NCBI GenBank assembly: GCA_038240605.1
Contig: JBBSDP010000018.1
Span: 20,624 to 84,623, forward strand
Direction of reading: 5' to 3'
Length of the DNA: 64,000 bases
Source: JBBSDP01 sp038240605
GTDB taxonomy: Bacteria; Planctomycetota; Phycisphaerae; Tepidisphaerales; Tepidisphaeraceae
Each line of letters opens with the position of its first letter. Position 1 is the stretch's first letter. Below, in pieces: positions 1 to 9,500 of this stretch. Both the position numbers and the translations under genes were made by a program. The notes beneath the pieces were generated by a model, which saw only the letters and a list, made by a program, of their open reading frames with translations, searched no databases and was not told the DNA's origin.

Positions 1-50
1 GGCGAGCTGCCTAAACTTCAGTGCAAGACCCGTCACGGACAACAAACGCC

Positions 51-1055
51 ATGAACAGACTAACGATTTCCTGCCTGCCCCTGCTCTTCGCCTGCTTTGC
101 CGGCGCCGCCGAAGCGCCCAGGGCTGCCGACAACGGCTGGGACGCGAAGTTGTTCGCCTACGATCGCCCCGACGAGCTCGTCGTCGAGGTCACCACGCCC
201 ACCGAAGCGCAGACGTCGATCTGGCATCGTCCCGCGCCAATGCCTGCCGATGCGCCCGATCCGGTGCGCACGACCGGCGACGTGAAGCCGTCCAGCATGG
301 GCGGCGTTCGAGTGTGGCATTTGCGATTTAAGGATGCCACCGGCCAGATCGTGCCCGCGCTGCTCTGCGAGCCCAAGGAGGGGAGCGGCCCCTGGCCGCT
401 CGTCGTTGCGATTCACGGCCTGACCAGTAATAAAGCACAGGTCTGCTGGCAGATCGCCGGCGCACTCACCGCACGTGGATTCGGGGTCCTCGCACCCGAC
501 CTTCCCTGTCACGGCGAGCGCGCGGGCGATCCGTTTTCGATGATCGACGATAAGAAGCGATTTGCCCTCTGGCGTGACGCGGTCATCGACGTGCATCAGC
601 TTATCGACTTCGCGCAGACACGACATGAGCTGAACGAACGTCCCGGCGTGGCCCTCGTCGGCTACTCGCTGGGCTCGTGGATCGGCAGCATCGCCGGTCC
701 GGGCGACGAGCGCGTCCGGGCGATGGTCCTGATGGTCGGCGGCGCCTGGGACACCCCGGCGCAGTGGCTGAAGGACCCGAAGTTCGGCGCGACCGATCCA
801 CGCCTGAGCCTCGCCCACTTCGCCGGCCGTCCGCTGCTCTTCCTGAACGGGAAGGACGATCGCATCGTGAAGCGGGACCTCTCGGATCGCCTCTTCGCCG
901 CCGCACCGGAGCCCAAGAAGCAAACGTTTTACGACAGTGGCCACCTCCTCCCCGGCCGCGCCTACACAGACGCCGCCGCCTGGCTGGCCGAATTGCCGGC
1001 ATTCGTGAAGCCGCCGGCGGCGGCCCACGCGGAGAAGCCCAACCGTGATCGCTGA
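51..1055 (+). CDS. secreted alpha/beta hydrolase (esterase/lipase type)
   Basis: Serine hydrolase of the alpha/beta fold, 334 residues, probably exported. An N-terminal signal peptide is visible (MNRLTISCLPLLFACFAG, then a small-residue cleavage region). The oxyanion loop is AIHGLTSNK, the nucleophile elbow is GYSLG, the acid is probably in NGKDDRI and the catalytic His in DSGHLLPG, so the triad looks complete. The ATG at 51 is preferred to an in-frame GTG at 21 because it begins directly at the signal peptide. The next gene is convergent. Substrate is unknown; an esterase on plant or microbial esters would fit, but that is inference. Confidence 0.85.
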   Translation: MNRLTISCLPLLFACFAGAAEAPRAADNGWDAKLFAYDRPDELVVEVTTPTEAQTSIWHRPAPMPADAPDPVRTTGDVKPSSMGGVRVWHLRFKDATGQIVPALLCEPKEGSGPWPLVVAIHGLTSNKAQVCWQIAGALTARGFGVLAPDLPCHGERAGDPFSMIDDKKRFALWRDAVIDVHQLIDFAQTRHELNERPGVALVGYSLGSWIGSIAGPGDERVRAMVLMVGGAWDTPAQWLKDPKFGATDPRLSLAHFAGRPLLFLNGKDDRIVKRDLSDRLFAAAPEPKKQTFYDSGHLLPGRAYTDAAAWLAELPAFVKPPAAAHAEKPNRDR

Positions 1056-1089
1056 ATTAAGAGCCGCATCGCAAGATGTTGGTTGCTCA

Positions 1090-1872
1090 TCATTTCTTTA
1101 CGGCGGTTGGCGGGGACTTCTCGGGATTCCGCGGATGGGCCAGCAGCCATTCGTAAAGCTGGGGGTTGTCGTACGTCCGGGTCCAGCAATCGTGGCCGGC
1201 GTCGGGGTAGTGGGTGAATTTCACGTCGTTGCCGACTGCCTTCAGGGCGTCCACCATCTCCTGGCTCCGCTGTATTGGCACCGAAGAATCCATCTCACCG
1301 TGGAAGACCCAGATCGGCAGGTCCTTGAGCTTCTCGGCCGAGCGCGGATCACCCCCGCCGCAGATCGGCACGATCGCCGCGAACCGTGACGGCTCCTGCG
1401 CCGCCAGCGCCCAGGCGCCGAATCCCCCCATGCTCAAACCGGTGAGGTAGACGCGGTCAGGATCGACCTGGTAGTTCGCGATGACGTCATCGAGCAGGGC
1501 GCTGAGCGCCGCCGGCTGCCACCACACGTCCGACGGGCATTGCGGCGAGACGACGATGAAGGGGAAGTCCGGCTCGTGCTCCACGATCTTCGGCGGGCCG
1601 TGCTTCTTCACCAGGTTAATGTCCGTCCCGCGCTCGCCGGACCCGTGCAGGAAGAGCATGAGCGGCCAGCGCTTGGCAGGATCCTTCCCGTAATCGGCAG
1701 GGAGGAACAACAGGTACTCGTAGCCGACCGTGGCGTCGCCCGTCTTCTTCTCAAAATGTTTTGCATGCTGGCCGGTCGCCACTTCAGCGGCGGTCAGCAA
1801 CGCCGGGCCCGTCGCCAGCGACAGGAGCGTCAGCAGGGTTGCAGTGGCTCTCTTCCGCGTCTTTTTCTTCAT
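1090..1872 (-). CDS. secreted carboxylesterase/PHB-depolymerase-like hydrolase
   Basis: Alpha/beta hydrolase of the prolyl-oligopeptidase/polyhydroxybutyrate-depolymerase-like esterase group, 260 residues. The lysine-rich start followed by a hydrophobic stretch (MKKKTRKRATATLLTLLSL) is an export signal. Visible motifs: oxyanion region FLHGSGERG, nucleophile elbow GLSMGGFG, an acidic residue in HGEMDSS and catalytic His in PDAGHDCW. The start at 1872 is chosen over an upstream in-frame codon at 1902 because it begins the signal peptide and has GGAG a few bases upstream. It lies 31 bases from murQ on the same strand and could be co-transcribed with it. Substrate unknown. Confidence 0.85.
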   Translation of the reverse strand: MKKKTRKRATATLLTLLSLATGPALLTAAEVATGQHAKHFEKKTGDATVGYEYLLFLPADYGKDPAKRWPLMLFLHGSGERGTDINLVKKHGPPKIVEHEPDFPFIVVSPQCPSDVWWQPAALSALLDDVIANYQVDPDRVYLTGLSMGGFGAWALAAQEPSRFAAIVPICGGGDPRSAEKLKDLPIWVFHGEMDSSVPIQRSQEMVDALKAVGNDVKFTHYPDAGHDCWTRTYDNPQLYEWLLAHPRNPEKSPPTAVKK

Positions 1873-1903
1873 TTCGTTCTCCGTTGGATGTGCGTCCCCC
1901 ACT

Positions 1904-2812
1904 TCACTCTGCGGTCGGGTCGATCGCCCGCCGGAGATCTCCCGCGGACTCCGTCAGGATCTGTCCGGCTTCATCCGCTCCGACATCGCGGGCGTGCATG
2001 ACGACGGCGAGCTTAACATGTCCGTTGGCCCGGCGAAGCAGTTCGGCCGCAGGCTCGCGCGCCAGGCCGGTGATCGTCGAGACGATCCGCGTCGCGCGGT
2101 CGTGAAGCTTCTGGTTGCTCGCTTGCAGGTCGACCATCAGGTTCCGGTAAACCTTGCCGAGCTGCACCATGGCGAGCGTGCTGATCGTGTTCAGGACGAG
2201 TTTGGTGGCAGTGCCGGCCTTCAGCCGTGTGGAGCCGGTCACCACTTCCGGACCGGTGATGGGACGGATCACCACGTCCACCTCAGGCTCATCCTCGACC
2301 CGCTCCACGCAGCTCAGGAATATCGTGCGTGCACCCCGCGCGGCGGCGCGGCGCAATGCCCCATGTACGAACGGCGTCGTCCCGCCCGCCGCAATCCCCA
2401 TCACGACATCCGAGCTTGAAACCTCTTTCTGATCGATGGCCGCGGCACCGGCTTCGCCTCGATCTTCGGCGCCTTCCTGTGCGCGAAACATCGCCGCCTC
2501 GCCGCCCGCGATGATCCCCTGCACCTGCTCGGGTGCGGTGCGAAAAGTCGGCGGGCACTCCGCCGCATCGAGCATCCCCAGCCGACCGCTCGTCCCCGCT
2601 CCGACGTAAATCAGCCGGCCGCCGTTCCGAAGCGCAGCGGCGACCAGTTCGACTGCCCGCGCAATCGCATCCCCCTCCCGCCCGACTGCGGCGACCGCCA
2701 CGGCGTCCTGTGCGTTCATCAGCGCAACGGCCTGGTCGATGGCCATCCGGTCCAGTCGCATCGATTCGGCCAGACGCTGTTCGGATTGGAGGTGAGAGCG
2801 GTCGCTTGACAC
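1904..2812 (-). CDS. murQ: N-acetylmuramic acid 6-phosphate etherase
   Basis: Cytoplasmic SIS-fold lyase that splits the D-lactyl ether of MurNAc-6-phosphate, giving GlcNAc-6-phosphate in cell-wall recycling. The 302 residues match the usual family length. The SIS phosphosugar loop is clear (GAGTSGRLGMLDAAECPPTF), followed by IAGGEAAMFRAQEGAEDR and VVMGIAAGGTTPFV, which are strongly conserved in MurQ. The first codon is GTG with no convincing Shine-Dalgarno; an internal ATG 17 codons on is a weaker alternative. Together with murA at 11.3-12.6 kb it supports a peptidoglycan-containing cell. No AnmK kinase or PTS partner is adjacent. Confidence 0.93.
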   Translation of the reverse strand: MSSDRSHLQSEQRLAESMRLDRMAIDQAVALMNAQDAVAVAAVGREGDAIARAVELVAAALRNGGRLIYVGAGTSGRLGMLDAAECPPTFRTAPEQVQGIIAGGEAAMFRAQEGAEDRGEAGAAAIDQKEVSSSDVVMGIAAGGTTPFVHGALRRAAARGARTIFLSCVERVEDEPEVDVVIRPITGPEVVTGSTRLKAGTATKLVLNTISTLAMVQLGKVYRNLMVDLQASNQKLHDRATRIVSTITGLAREPAAELLRRANGHVKLAVVMHARDVGADEAGQILTESAGDLRRAIDPTAE

Positions 2813-3076
2813 GCCGTGAATCTATGCCGCGGCGGATTCATTGGCCAGATTTCGCGCCGCCGCCGCCAAGACAAGGGGGCCTGCCAATTCTTGAGGCGAT
2901 AGCCTGAAGTCTGGGCCCGCCAACAGCTTGACGACAAGTTACTTTGATGCAGGGCATCCAGTGCGCCGAGTGCTTCGGCGTTGCGGGCTGTCAATCTCAT
3001 TCCTGCGCATCTACGCGGCTAACTCGCAATATCGGGAAGCGGTTTAAATTTGGACCAGACAACACATGGTGCAGGC

Positions 3077-3301
3077 TTATCGCTTCTTCGTTGTCCGCCG
3101 ACGTCGGGCGGCGAGTTGGCGTTTCACTTCGGAGAAGGGGATCGATGGTTCATTTGTGTCCGCGCGAATGGCTTCCCGCAAGATGCACGACAAGCCGCGA
3201 TCCTCGACGAGCTCGGACATGCGCAGAAAGTCCTCCTCGGGGAGTACGACAAATCGCTTCCCCTTCTCATTGGTCCAGAGTCGTGATCTGAGCTTGGTCA
3301 T
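3077..3301 (-). CDS. small Phd/YefM-like antitoxin-type protein
   Basis: A 74-residue basic-tailed protein. The core (FVVLPEEDFLRMSELVEDRG) resembles the VLPxEDYxxLxEtLED stretch of Phd/YefM-type antitoxins, and it ends in a run of Arg/Lys. It begins 19 bases after the isomerase stop on the same strand, so it may be read from that transcript. No toxin gene is recognisable downstream; 2813-3076 holds no coding pattern I can support on either strand. It could be a solitary antitoxin or an unrelated small regulator. Confidence 0.5.
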   Translation of the reverse strand: MTKLRSRLWTNEKGKRFVVLPEEDFLRMSELVEDRGLSCILREAIRADTNEPSIPFSEVKRQLAARRRRTTKKR

Positions 3302-3320
3302 CGATTTACCTGCGTGCGTC

Positions 3321-4988
3321 TCACTCCCATCCCTTGCCGTTCTTCTTCGTGCCGCAGACCGCCACGTGCATGCCGAGGGCCTCGGCCATCGAGGCCTTGG
3401 CGAGCAGGGCCTTGTCGGCTTCCTCTTCGCCGTGGGCGTAGGCGACCTGGATGTGGTTGGCCTTGTGACGCGCGATCATCTGGTCGCGGGTGACGCCGTA
3501 GGTGATCGCGTGCATGATCGGCCATTGCGGGGTCGTCGCGTCCCAGCGCCGCTGGGTTTCCTCGAGCGGGAGTTCGGCGACGCCGGCACGGCCCAGGTCC
3601 ATTTTCAGGCGGCCATCGTCGATGTAGATCCGGCTCCAGACGATCTCGCCGGGGCGGGAGATGCCCTTGAGCGTGCCGCCGCCGAGGCGGAAGTACATTG
3701 GCGGCTGGCGTTCGCTGCTGGCGCCGGCGTAGCCGTTGATGAAGTGGGCGGGCGGCGCCGCGCCGGAGATCTCGAAGACCCAGACAAAATCCGGGACGGT
3801 GCCCGAGCGGTCGGCGTCGCCCCAGCGAATGTCGTGCAGCGTCGACTCGACCGGCTGGCCCATCGCCCGGTGGACCCGGAACGTCATCAGTGCATCGAGC
3901 CCGGCGCACTCATCGACCTCGTTGAAGTGTGGCAGCGGCTCACCCTCGTACAGCACGCGCCCGCCGTCGCGCGTGCGAACGGGCGGGCGCTCGGTGTTGT
4001 TGAGCAATCCCTCGGCGAGGTCAGACGCAGGGAGCAGGTCCTTGAGCCCCTGCTGATACTGGATGCCGACCGCCGCACAGCCGAAATCATCGGCGATGCG
4101 GAGGGCGGCGATGTACGTCTTGCACTGGAGGTGGATCTGGCGATCGGTCAGGTCTTCTTCCTCGCCGGCCCCGGTCTTGAACGTCATGCCGCGCTCGTCA
4201 AGCCAGCGGCGGACGCCGCGTGCGTCGTCGTCGCTCACCTGCGTCGTCTCGTAGTAAAGGGCGGACTGGCTGAGTCGCTCCTTGAAGACGCCGAGCGGGT
4301 TGAGCAGCTCGTCGGGGATGATCGCGTTGTACATCCCCATGCATCCTTCATCGAAGATCCCGAGGATCGCCCGGTTGCGCACGAGCTGGCGCGCGAGGGC
4401 ATCGCCCAGCTTCCGTTCCTTGGAGCCGCAGCGGACGTTCTTCCACTTGGTGACGTGCCCCGTGTCGTGGCGAATGCGGCCGTTCTTCAGCCAGCGGCTG
4501 AGCTGGTCACCGAAGGACTCGTCGACAAACGTCTCGCTCCAGAGCGTGGAGTACCGCACGCCAGCCTTGATCAGACAGGCGTTGAGGTTGAGCACCCCGA
4601 CCACGCCGGGCCAGGTGCCCGACCAGTTGGCGCAGGTGAGGATGGGTCCCTGATGGGCCAGGAGCCCGGGAAGGATGTGATGCGAATATTGCCAGACCGA
4701 TTCGGCGACGATGAGCGGCGCGCGCGGATCGACTCCGGCAAAGACCTGGATCCCCTCTTTTTGCGAGCCGATGAACCCGTGCCGCTCCGACTCGCGATAC
4801 GGATGGGCGCGGACGAGCTCGTACCCGCGGTCGGCCAGCGCCAGGCGCAGCAGCTCTTCGGTCTTCACCTGTTCTGGCCAGCAGGTCTGGTTGGCCGATT
4901 GTCGCAGGTCGCCATTGGCAACGAGCTGCACCTGTCGTTTGGAAACCTTCCGCGGTTTGCGGATCTGTGGGACGGCGTAGCCGGGCAT
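3321..4988 (-). CDS. L-fucose/arabinose isomerase-like protein
   Basis: A 555-residue protein resembling the sugar ketol-isomerase family that includes L-fucose isomerase. Supporting features are the length, the N-terminal Rossmann-like region (GIQVFAGVDPRAP, then LTCANWSGTWPGVVG), a metal/substrate region with conserved acidic residues (GIFDEGCMGMYNAIIP, ECAGLDALMTFR) and a C-terminal beta-barrel region. Expected role: Mn-dependent aldose-ketose interconversion of a deoxysugar or pentose in the cytoplasm; the exact sugar cannot be read. A strong AAGGAG lies 8 bases before the ATG. No kinase or aldolase of a fucose pathway is adjacent, so the physiological substrate is open. Confidence 0.75.
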   Translation of the reverse strand: MPGYAVPQIRKPRKVSKRQVQLVANGDLRQSANQTCWPEQVKTEELLRLALADRGYELVRAHPYRESERHGFIGSQKEGIQVFAGVDPRAPLIVAESVWQYSHHILPGLLAHQGPILTCANWSGTWPGVVGVLNLNACLIKAGVRYSTLWSETFVDESFGDQLSRWLKNGRIRHDTGHVTKWKNVRCGSKERKLGDALARQLVRNRAILGIFDEGCMGMYNAIIPDELLNPLGVFKERLSQSALYYETTQVSDDDARGVRRWLDERGMTFKTGAGEEEDLTDRQIHLQCKTYIAALRIADDFGCAAVGIQYQQGLKDLLPASDLAEGLLNNTERPPVRTRDGGRVLYEGEPLPHFNEVDECAGLDALMTFRVHRAMGQPVESTLHDIRWGDADRSGTVPDFVWVFEISGAAPPAHFINGYAGASSERQPPMYFRLGGGTLKGISRPGEIVWSRIYIDDGRLKMDLGRAGVAELPLEETQRRWDATTPQWPIMHAITYGVTRDQMIARHKANHIQVAYAHGEEEADKALLAKASMAEALGMHVAVCGTKKNGKGWE

Positions 4989-5214
4989 GGGCGGATCTCC
5001 TTGGGTCGGTCATGATAGCGAGACGAGCGGGTCGAAGGAAAAGAAGTGAATCGTAGAGTCGTCGCGGGCCGCAGCAATCTTCGATAGTCCGCGGCAGTTG
5101 GGATTGGCGTCGGTTGAAGTTTCGGAGCGGCCCCTTATCTTGGCGAATTCCAGGTTGTCCCGTAAAGGGCGGGGTCGGCGCATGAGCGCGTTCATAGCAC
5201 TGAAAGGAACGTCG

Positions 5215-6519
5215 GTGGCACAGATTCGTCCTTTTCCGGGCGTCCATTATGCGAAGGACCGCGAGGCGGACTTCTCGAACTTGATCGCCCCGCCGTACGA
5301 TGTGCTTGACGAAGCGGATCGAAAGACGCTCCAGGAGCGACACCCCCACAACGTCGTCAACATCGATCTGCCCCACATCCCTCCGAAGACCGCGGGCCCC
5401 GACGAGGTCTACGAGCGGGCCAACCTCACGATGCAAGCATGGCTCAAGGCGCACGTCCTGAAGCGCGACGCCCGCCCCGCCCTTTACCCGTACGCCCAGA
5501 CGTTCGAGCACGGCGGGCGCACGTTCCACCGCCGGGGGTTCATCGCGCTGGTCCGCCTGTCCCCGTTTGGCGCCGGGCAGGTGGTGCCGCACGAGAAGAC
5601 GTACAAGGGCCCGATCGAGGACCGACTGAAGCTGATGCGGGCGACGGGCATGCAGCTCTCGCCGATCTTCGGGCTTTTCAGCGACCCGCGCAACGAGGTG
5701 ACGAACCTGCTGTATCGCAACCTCGGCAAACCTGAGATCACCGGGACGCTCAATCACGTGAAGAACGACCTCTGGAGCGTGATCGATGCCGACGCTGAGA
5801 ACCAGGTCATCGACCTGATGGGCACCAAGCCGGTTTACATCGCGGACGGGCACCATCGCTACACGACCGCCCTGCAGTTCCAGAAGGAGGCCGAGCAGCA
5901 GGCCGGCGGCCCCCTCCCGACCAGCCACCCGGCCAATTACTGCATGTTTGTCCTCGTGGGGATGCAGGACGACGGACTGCTCATCCTCCCCACTCACCGC
6001 CTCATCGGGGGACTCGAATCGTTTGATATCGAGACGTTTAAGCAGTGGGTCGCTCCCCATTTCGAGATCAGCGAGATGGCCGTCTGGGCGGACCGTCTCC
6101 CCGACGCGGTCCACGCATTGGCGGCTGACGCGCCCAACACCTTCGGCCTGTTCGACGGGAAGACCCGCGAGCTCTACTCGCTTCGACTTCGGACGCCCGA
6201 CCTGCTCGCGGCCTATGAGCCCGGCCAAAGCGCCGCTTGCCGGGGCCTTGACGTGGCGATCCTCCAGCGCTACCTGCTCGACGAAATCCTCCAGCCGAAG
6301 TTTGCCGGCGGAAAGGAACTGACTAAGGGATACACCGCCGACCCGTACGCGATCGCACCGCAGGTGGATGGGTCGCGATACCAGGTCGCGCTGCTCCTGA
6401 AGCCCACGCCGCTGCACGCGCTGGAAGAACTCGGCAAGCACGGCGAAGTGATGCCCCAGAAGAGCACGTATTTTTTCCCCAAGCTCGCCACCGGAATGGT
6501 CATGTACCCGCTGCGCTAA
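5215..6519 (+). CDS. DUF1015 family protein
   Basis: Conserved cytoplasmic protein of about 435 residues, DUF1015 family, function not established. Diagnostic stretches are QIRPFPGVHYAKD at the N-terminus, LIAPPYDVLDEADR, GPIEDRLKLM and the strongly conserved ADGHHRYTTAL, ending with FFPKLATGMVMYPL. A GTG start at 5215 is chosen because family members begin at this point and AAAGGA lies 6 bases upstream; an in-frame ATG at 5182 would add 11 residues and is the alternative. The gene is convergent with the secretin gene and followed by a 14-bp inverted repeat. Confidence 0.85.
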   Translation: MAQIRPFPGVHYAKDREADFSNLIAPPYDVLDEADRKTLQERHPHNVVNIDLPHIPPKTAGPDEVYERANLTMQAWLKAHVLKRDARPALYPYAQTFEHGGRTFHRRGFIALVRLSPFGAGQVVPHEKTYKGPIEDRLKLMRATGMQLSPIFGLFSDPRNEVTNLLYRNLGKPEITGTLNHVKNDLWSVIDADAENQVIDLMGTKPVYIADGHHRYTTALQFQKEAEQQAGGPLPTSHPANYCMFVLVGMQDDGLLILPTHRLIGGLESFDIETFKQWVAPHFEISEMAVWADRLPDAVHALAADAPNTFGLFDGKTRELYSLRLRTPDLLAAYEPGQSAACRGLDVAILQRYLLDEILQPKFAGGKELTKGYTADPYAIAPQVDGSRYQVALLLKPTPLHALEELGKHGEVMPQKSTYFFPKLATGMVMYPLR

Positions 6520-6524
6520 ATAAC

Positions 6525-6565
6525 GCAAAACGGGTCGACGCCGTGGTGGCATCGACCCGTTTTGC
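6525..6565. terminator. bidirectional terminator-like hairpin
   Basis: A perfect 14-bp inverted repeat (GCAAAACGGGTCGA at 6525-6538 and its complement at 6552-6565) with a 13-base loop sits between two convergent stop codons (6519 and 6598). Each strand ends the stem with CGTTTTGC, giving a short U tract. It is placed to end transcription from both sides. Confidence 0.75.
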
Positions 6566-6597
6566 AATCGCACGCTCCGTGATGTCGATCGGGCCGA

Positions 6598-9500
6598 TCA
6601 GGTTCCGAGCTTGCTGGTGAGCAAAGGGAACTGCTTCTGCTCGATCTCCTTTTCAATCAGGATGGTCGGCTTGACGAGGATGAGCAGGATCTGCTCGTCC
6701 TTGGCCATGGACTTGTTGGTGAAGAGGCGCTTGAGGAACGGGATCTTGGAAAGGACGGGGACGCCCGCCTCTTTCTCGACCTCGCCGGCCAGCGTCTGTC
6801 CGCCGAGCAGCAGGGTGCCGCCGTCGGGGACGCTGACGGTGGTCTTCACTTCGGTGAGCTGAATTTCCGGGACCTGAATGGTGCCGGTTGGGGCCACACC
6901 GCTGACGCCGCCGACGACGATCGGCTGCTGCGCCGTTCCGCCCGGCACGGTCGAACCGCCGTTCTGGAACGTGAAGTCTTCGATCGCCAGCAGGTTGGAG
7001 AGCTCAGGCCGGAGCGTGAGGGTCACGTACTTCCGGTCGGCCGATACGGTCGCCGACACGTCCAGCAGTACGCCGGTCTCGACGACGCTGACCGTCGGCG
7101 TGAAGGAGCTGATGCCGGTTCCGACCGCCGCCGTGAGGTTGCTGACGTACGCCTTCTGGGTGGCAACCAGCACATAGGCGCGCTGGCCATTGAAGAGCGT
7201 GACGCGCGGCGCGGTCACTTCCGTCGCGGTGTTGGTCACTTCCGTGGCGCGGAGCAGGAGCCCGACCTGGAAGTCGTCGAGGTACGTGATCGCCGTGCTC
7301 AGGCCGGTCGCGGTCGCGGCGATCGGCGAGTTGCCGATGCTGCCCGGCACGCCGGTCGTCGGAAGCTGGGTAAATGACGAGCTGTTCTGGAGGACGGGGA
7401 TTGCGGTGCCCGGACCGTTGGGACCGCCGAACACCTTGGAATTCTTTCCCTGGATGTTGAACGCGAAGTTCAGGTCAACGCCGACATCGTCCATGAAGTT
7501 TCGCTGGACGGTAAGGAAGCGAGTCTCGACGGTGACCTGGATCGCCCGCGTTTCGCGGAGCTGTTCGAGCAGATTGACGAGCTGATGCTGATTCTCCGGC
7601 GTCTGCGTCACGATGAGCTGACCCGAGAGCTCCTTGATGGAGCCGACCGAGCCGCCGGCATCGCGCCACGATTCGGGCGCGACCGTGTCGGTGATCAGCT
7701 TGATGATCTGATCGACCAGTTCCTGGCGGGAGGGACCCTTTTCTGCCTGGTTCTGCTGCTGGCCGCCGTTGGCGAAGAGGCCGCCACCGCCACCGCCGCC
7801 ACCGCCACCACCGCCGCCACCACCGCCGCCGCCGCCGCCACCCTGGCCGCCGCCGCTGGCCTGGGACTGAAGGCTGAAGTCCGGCGCGTCGGTGAAGTCG
7901 GGGATGTTGATGATCAGGTCGCGGATGTCGTAGACGCGCGTCGCGGTGTTCTTGCCGAGTTCTTCGGCAGTGGCGATCGTGATGACGCCGTCGTCGATCG
8001 TGTATCCAAGCTTGGTCGTGCCGCCGCCAACGCTGTCGAGGATGATGTTCAGCGCCTTGGAGAACTTCACGTTCCGCAGCTTGGCGGTGACGGCGGCGTT
8101 GCGGTCGATGCCGGCGCCTTCGAGGCTCTTCCAGTTGACGAAGATGTTGGCGCCGCTGACGTCGCGGAGGAAGTCGACAACGTCGTTGAATCCGACCCCG
8201 TCAAACGTCAGCTCCGGCAGGGGCCGGTCGAGTTGGGCCTGTACCGCGCGGTCTTCCTTGTTCTCGCCGCGCTCGGATTGCACGGTCTGGTCGCGCGTCT
8301 GGCTGATATCCGGCCAGTCGGAGGGGTAACGCAGGATGTCGTCGTAGGGAATCAGCTTCTCTTCAGCGGCGTTGAGCTGCTTGGTTAAGTTCAGGTCGCG
8401 CTGCTGCTGGTACAGCCGCTGCTGCTGGAAATTGAACTTGTCTTCCAGAAGCGGGCGCACGCCAATCGCGTATTCGTTGGTTGGGTCCAGCACGAGGATC
8501 TGGTCGACGACGCCGAGCGCTTCGCGGTAGCGACCCTCCTCGGTCAGCCGCATGGCGGTCGCCCGCAGGTCGGCCACGGTCCGGTGGCGCTGAGTCTCGG
8601 CATCACGGCGCTGCTTCTCCAGTCGTTCGGCGGTCGCCTGCTCGTTATTTCGGTTTGCTTCGTCGATCGCTGACTGGCGGGCCTGCTCGAGGGCAAGCTC
8701 GGTCTGCTTGACCTGGTTGTCGAAGTTCCTCAGGGCCTCGGGCGTGAAGATGTTGGGGTTCTGGTTGCGGGCGACTCGGGCCCGCTCGACGTCCGCAGAC
8801 GCGGCTTGGAAATCACGGCTCGCGATCGCGGCGCGAGCGTCGGCAATCGCCTGGTCGAACGCGGTCGCGATCTCCTGCGCCGCGATCGTGTTGGTCTGCT
8901 GCTGGCGCGTCAGCGCGTTGGTGTCCAGTGTGCTACGGCCCTGAAGAATCAGCACGCGGTTGAGCCCCGCGCGGGCCGGGGCATTGTCGGGGTCCAGCGC
9001 GACCGCGCGGGAATAGAGCCGACGGGCCTGGTCCGGGTCCCCGCTTTCGGCGGCGACTGCCTGGCGCGTCTTCTGCTGGCTCTCGTACTGGTCCTGCTGG
9101 CGCTGAAGTTCCTGGGCGCGGGCAGTTGCCTTCAGTTCCGCCAGCGCGCGATCTTCTTGCGTCGGACCGGCCGGGGTGGGCGGCGGAACGGGTGCCACAT
9201 CGGGAGCCGTGGGGGCCTGTGCGACGGCGGGCTGGGTGGTCGGCCCGGCGGCGGGAGCCTCGGCGACAACCGCCGGCCTGGCCGCCTGGGCTTCGTCCTG
9301 CTGCCGCTGCAAAGCCAGCTTTCGCTCGGTCTCCGCGCGGTCAGCGGCTTCCTTCTTGTCCATCCGGGCCAGGTAATGCGCGGGGCTGTCTTCGAAAAGT
9401 CCGGGGCGATAACCGGCGTCGCGGGCGCCTTCGAAATCCTTGCGGGCGGCGATCCAGTCACCCTTGCGGAATTCCTCGCGGGCCCGGGCATAATACTGAC

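Noticed and set aside
3066..5015. Long plus-strand open frame opposite the fucose isomerase-like gene
   Set aside because: Mirror of the codon bias of the minus-strand gene, no family resemblance, no ribosome-binding site.
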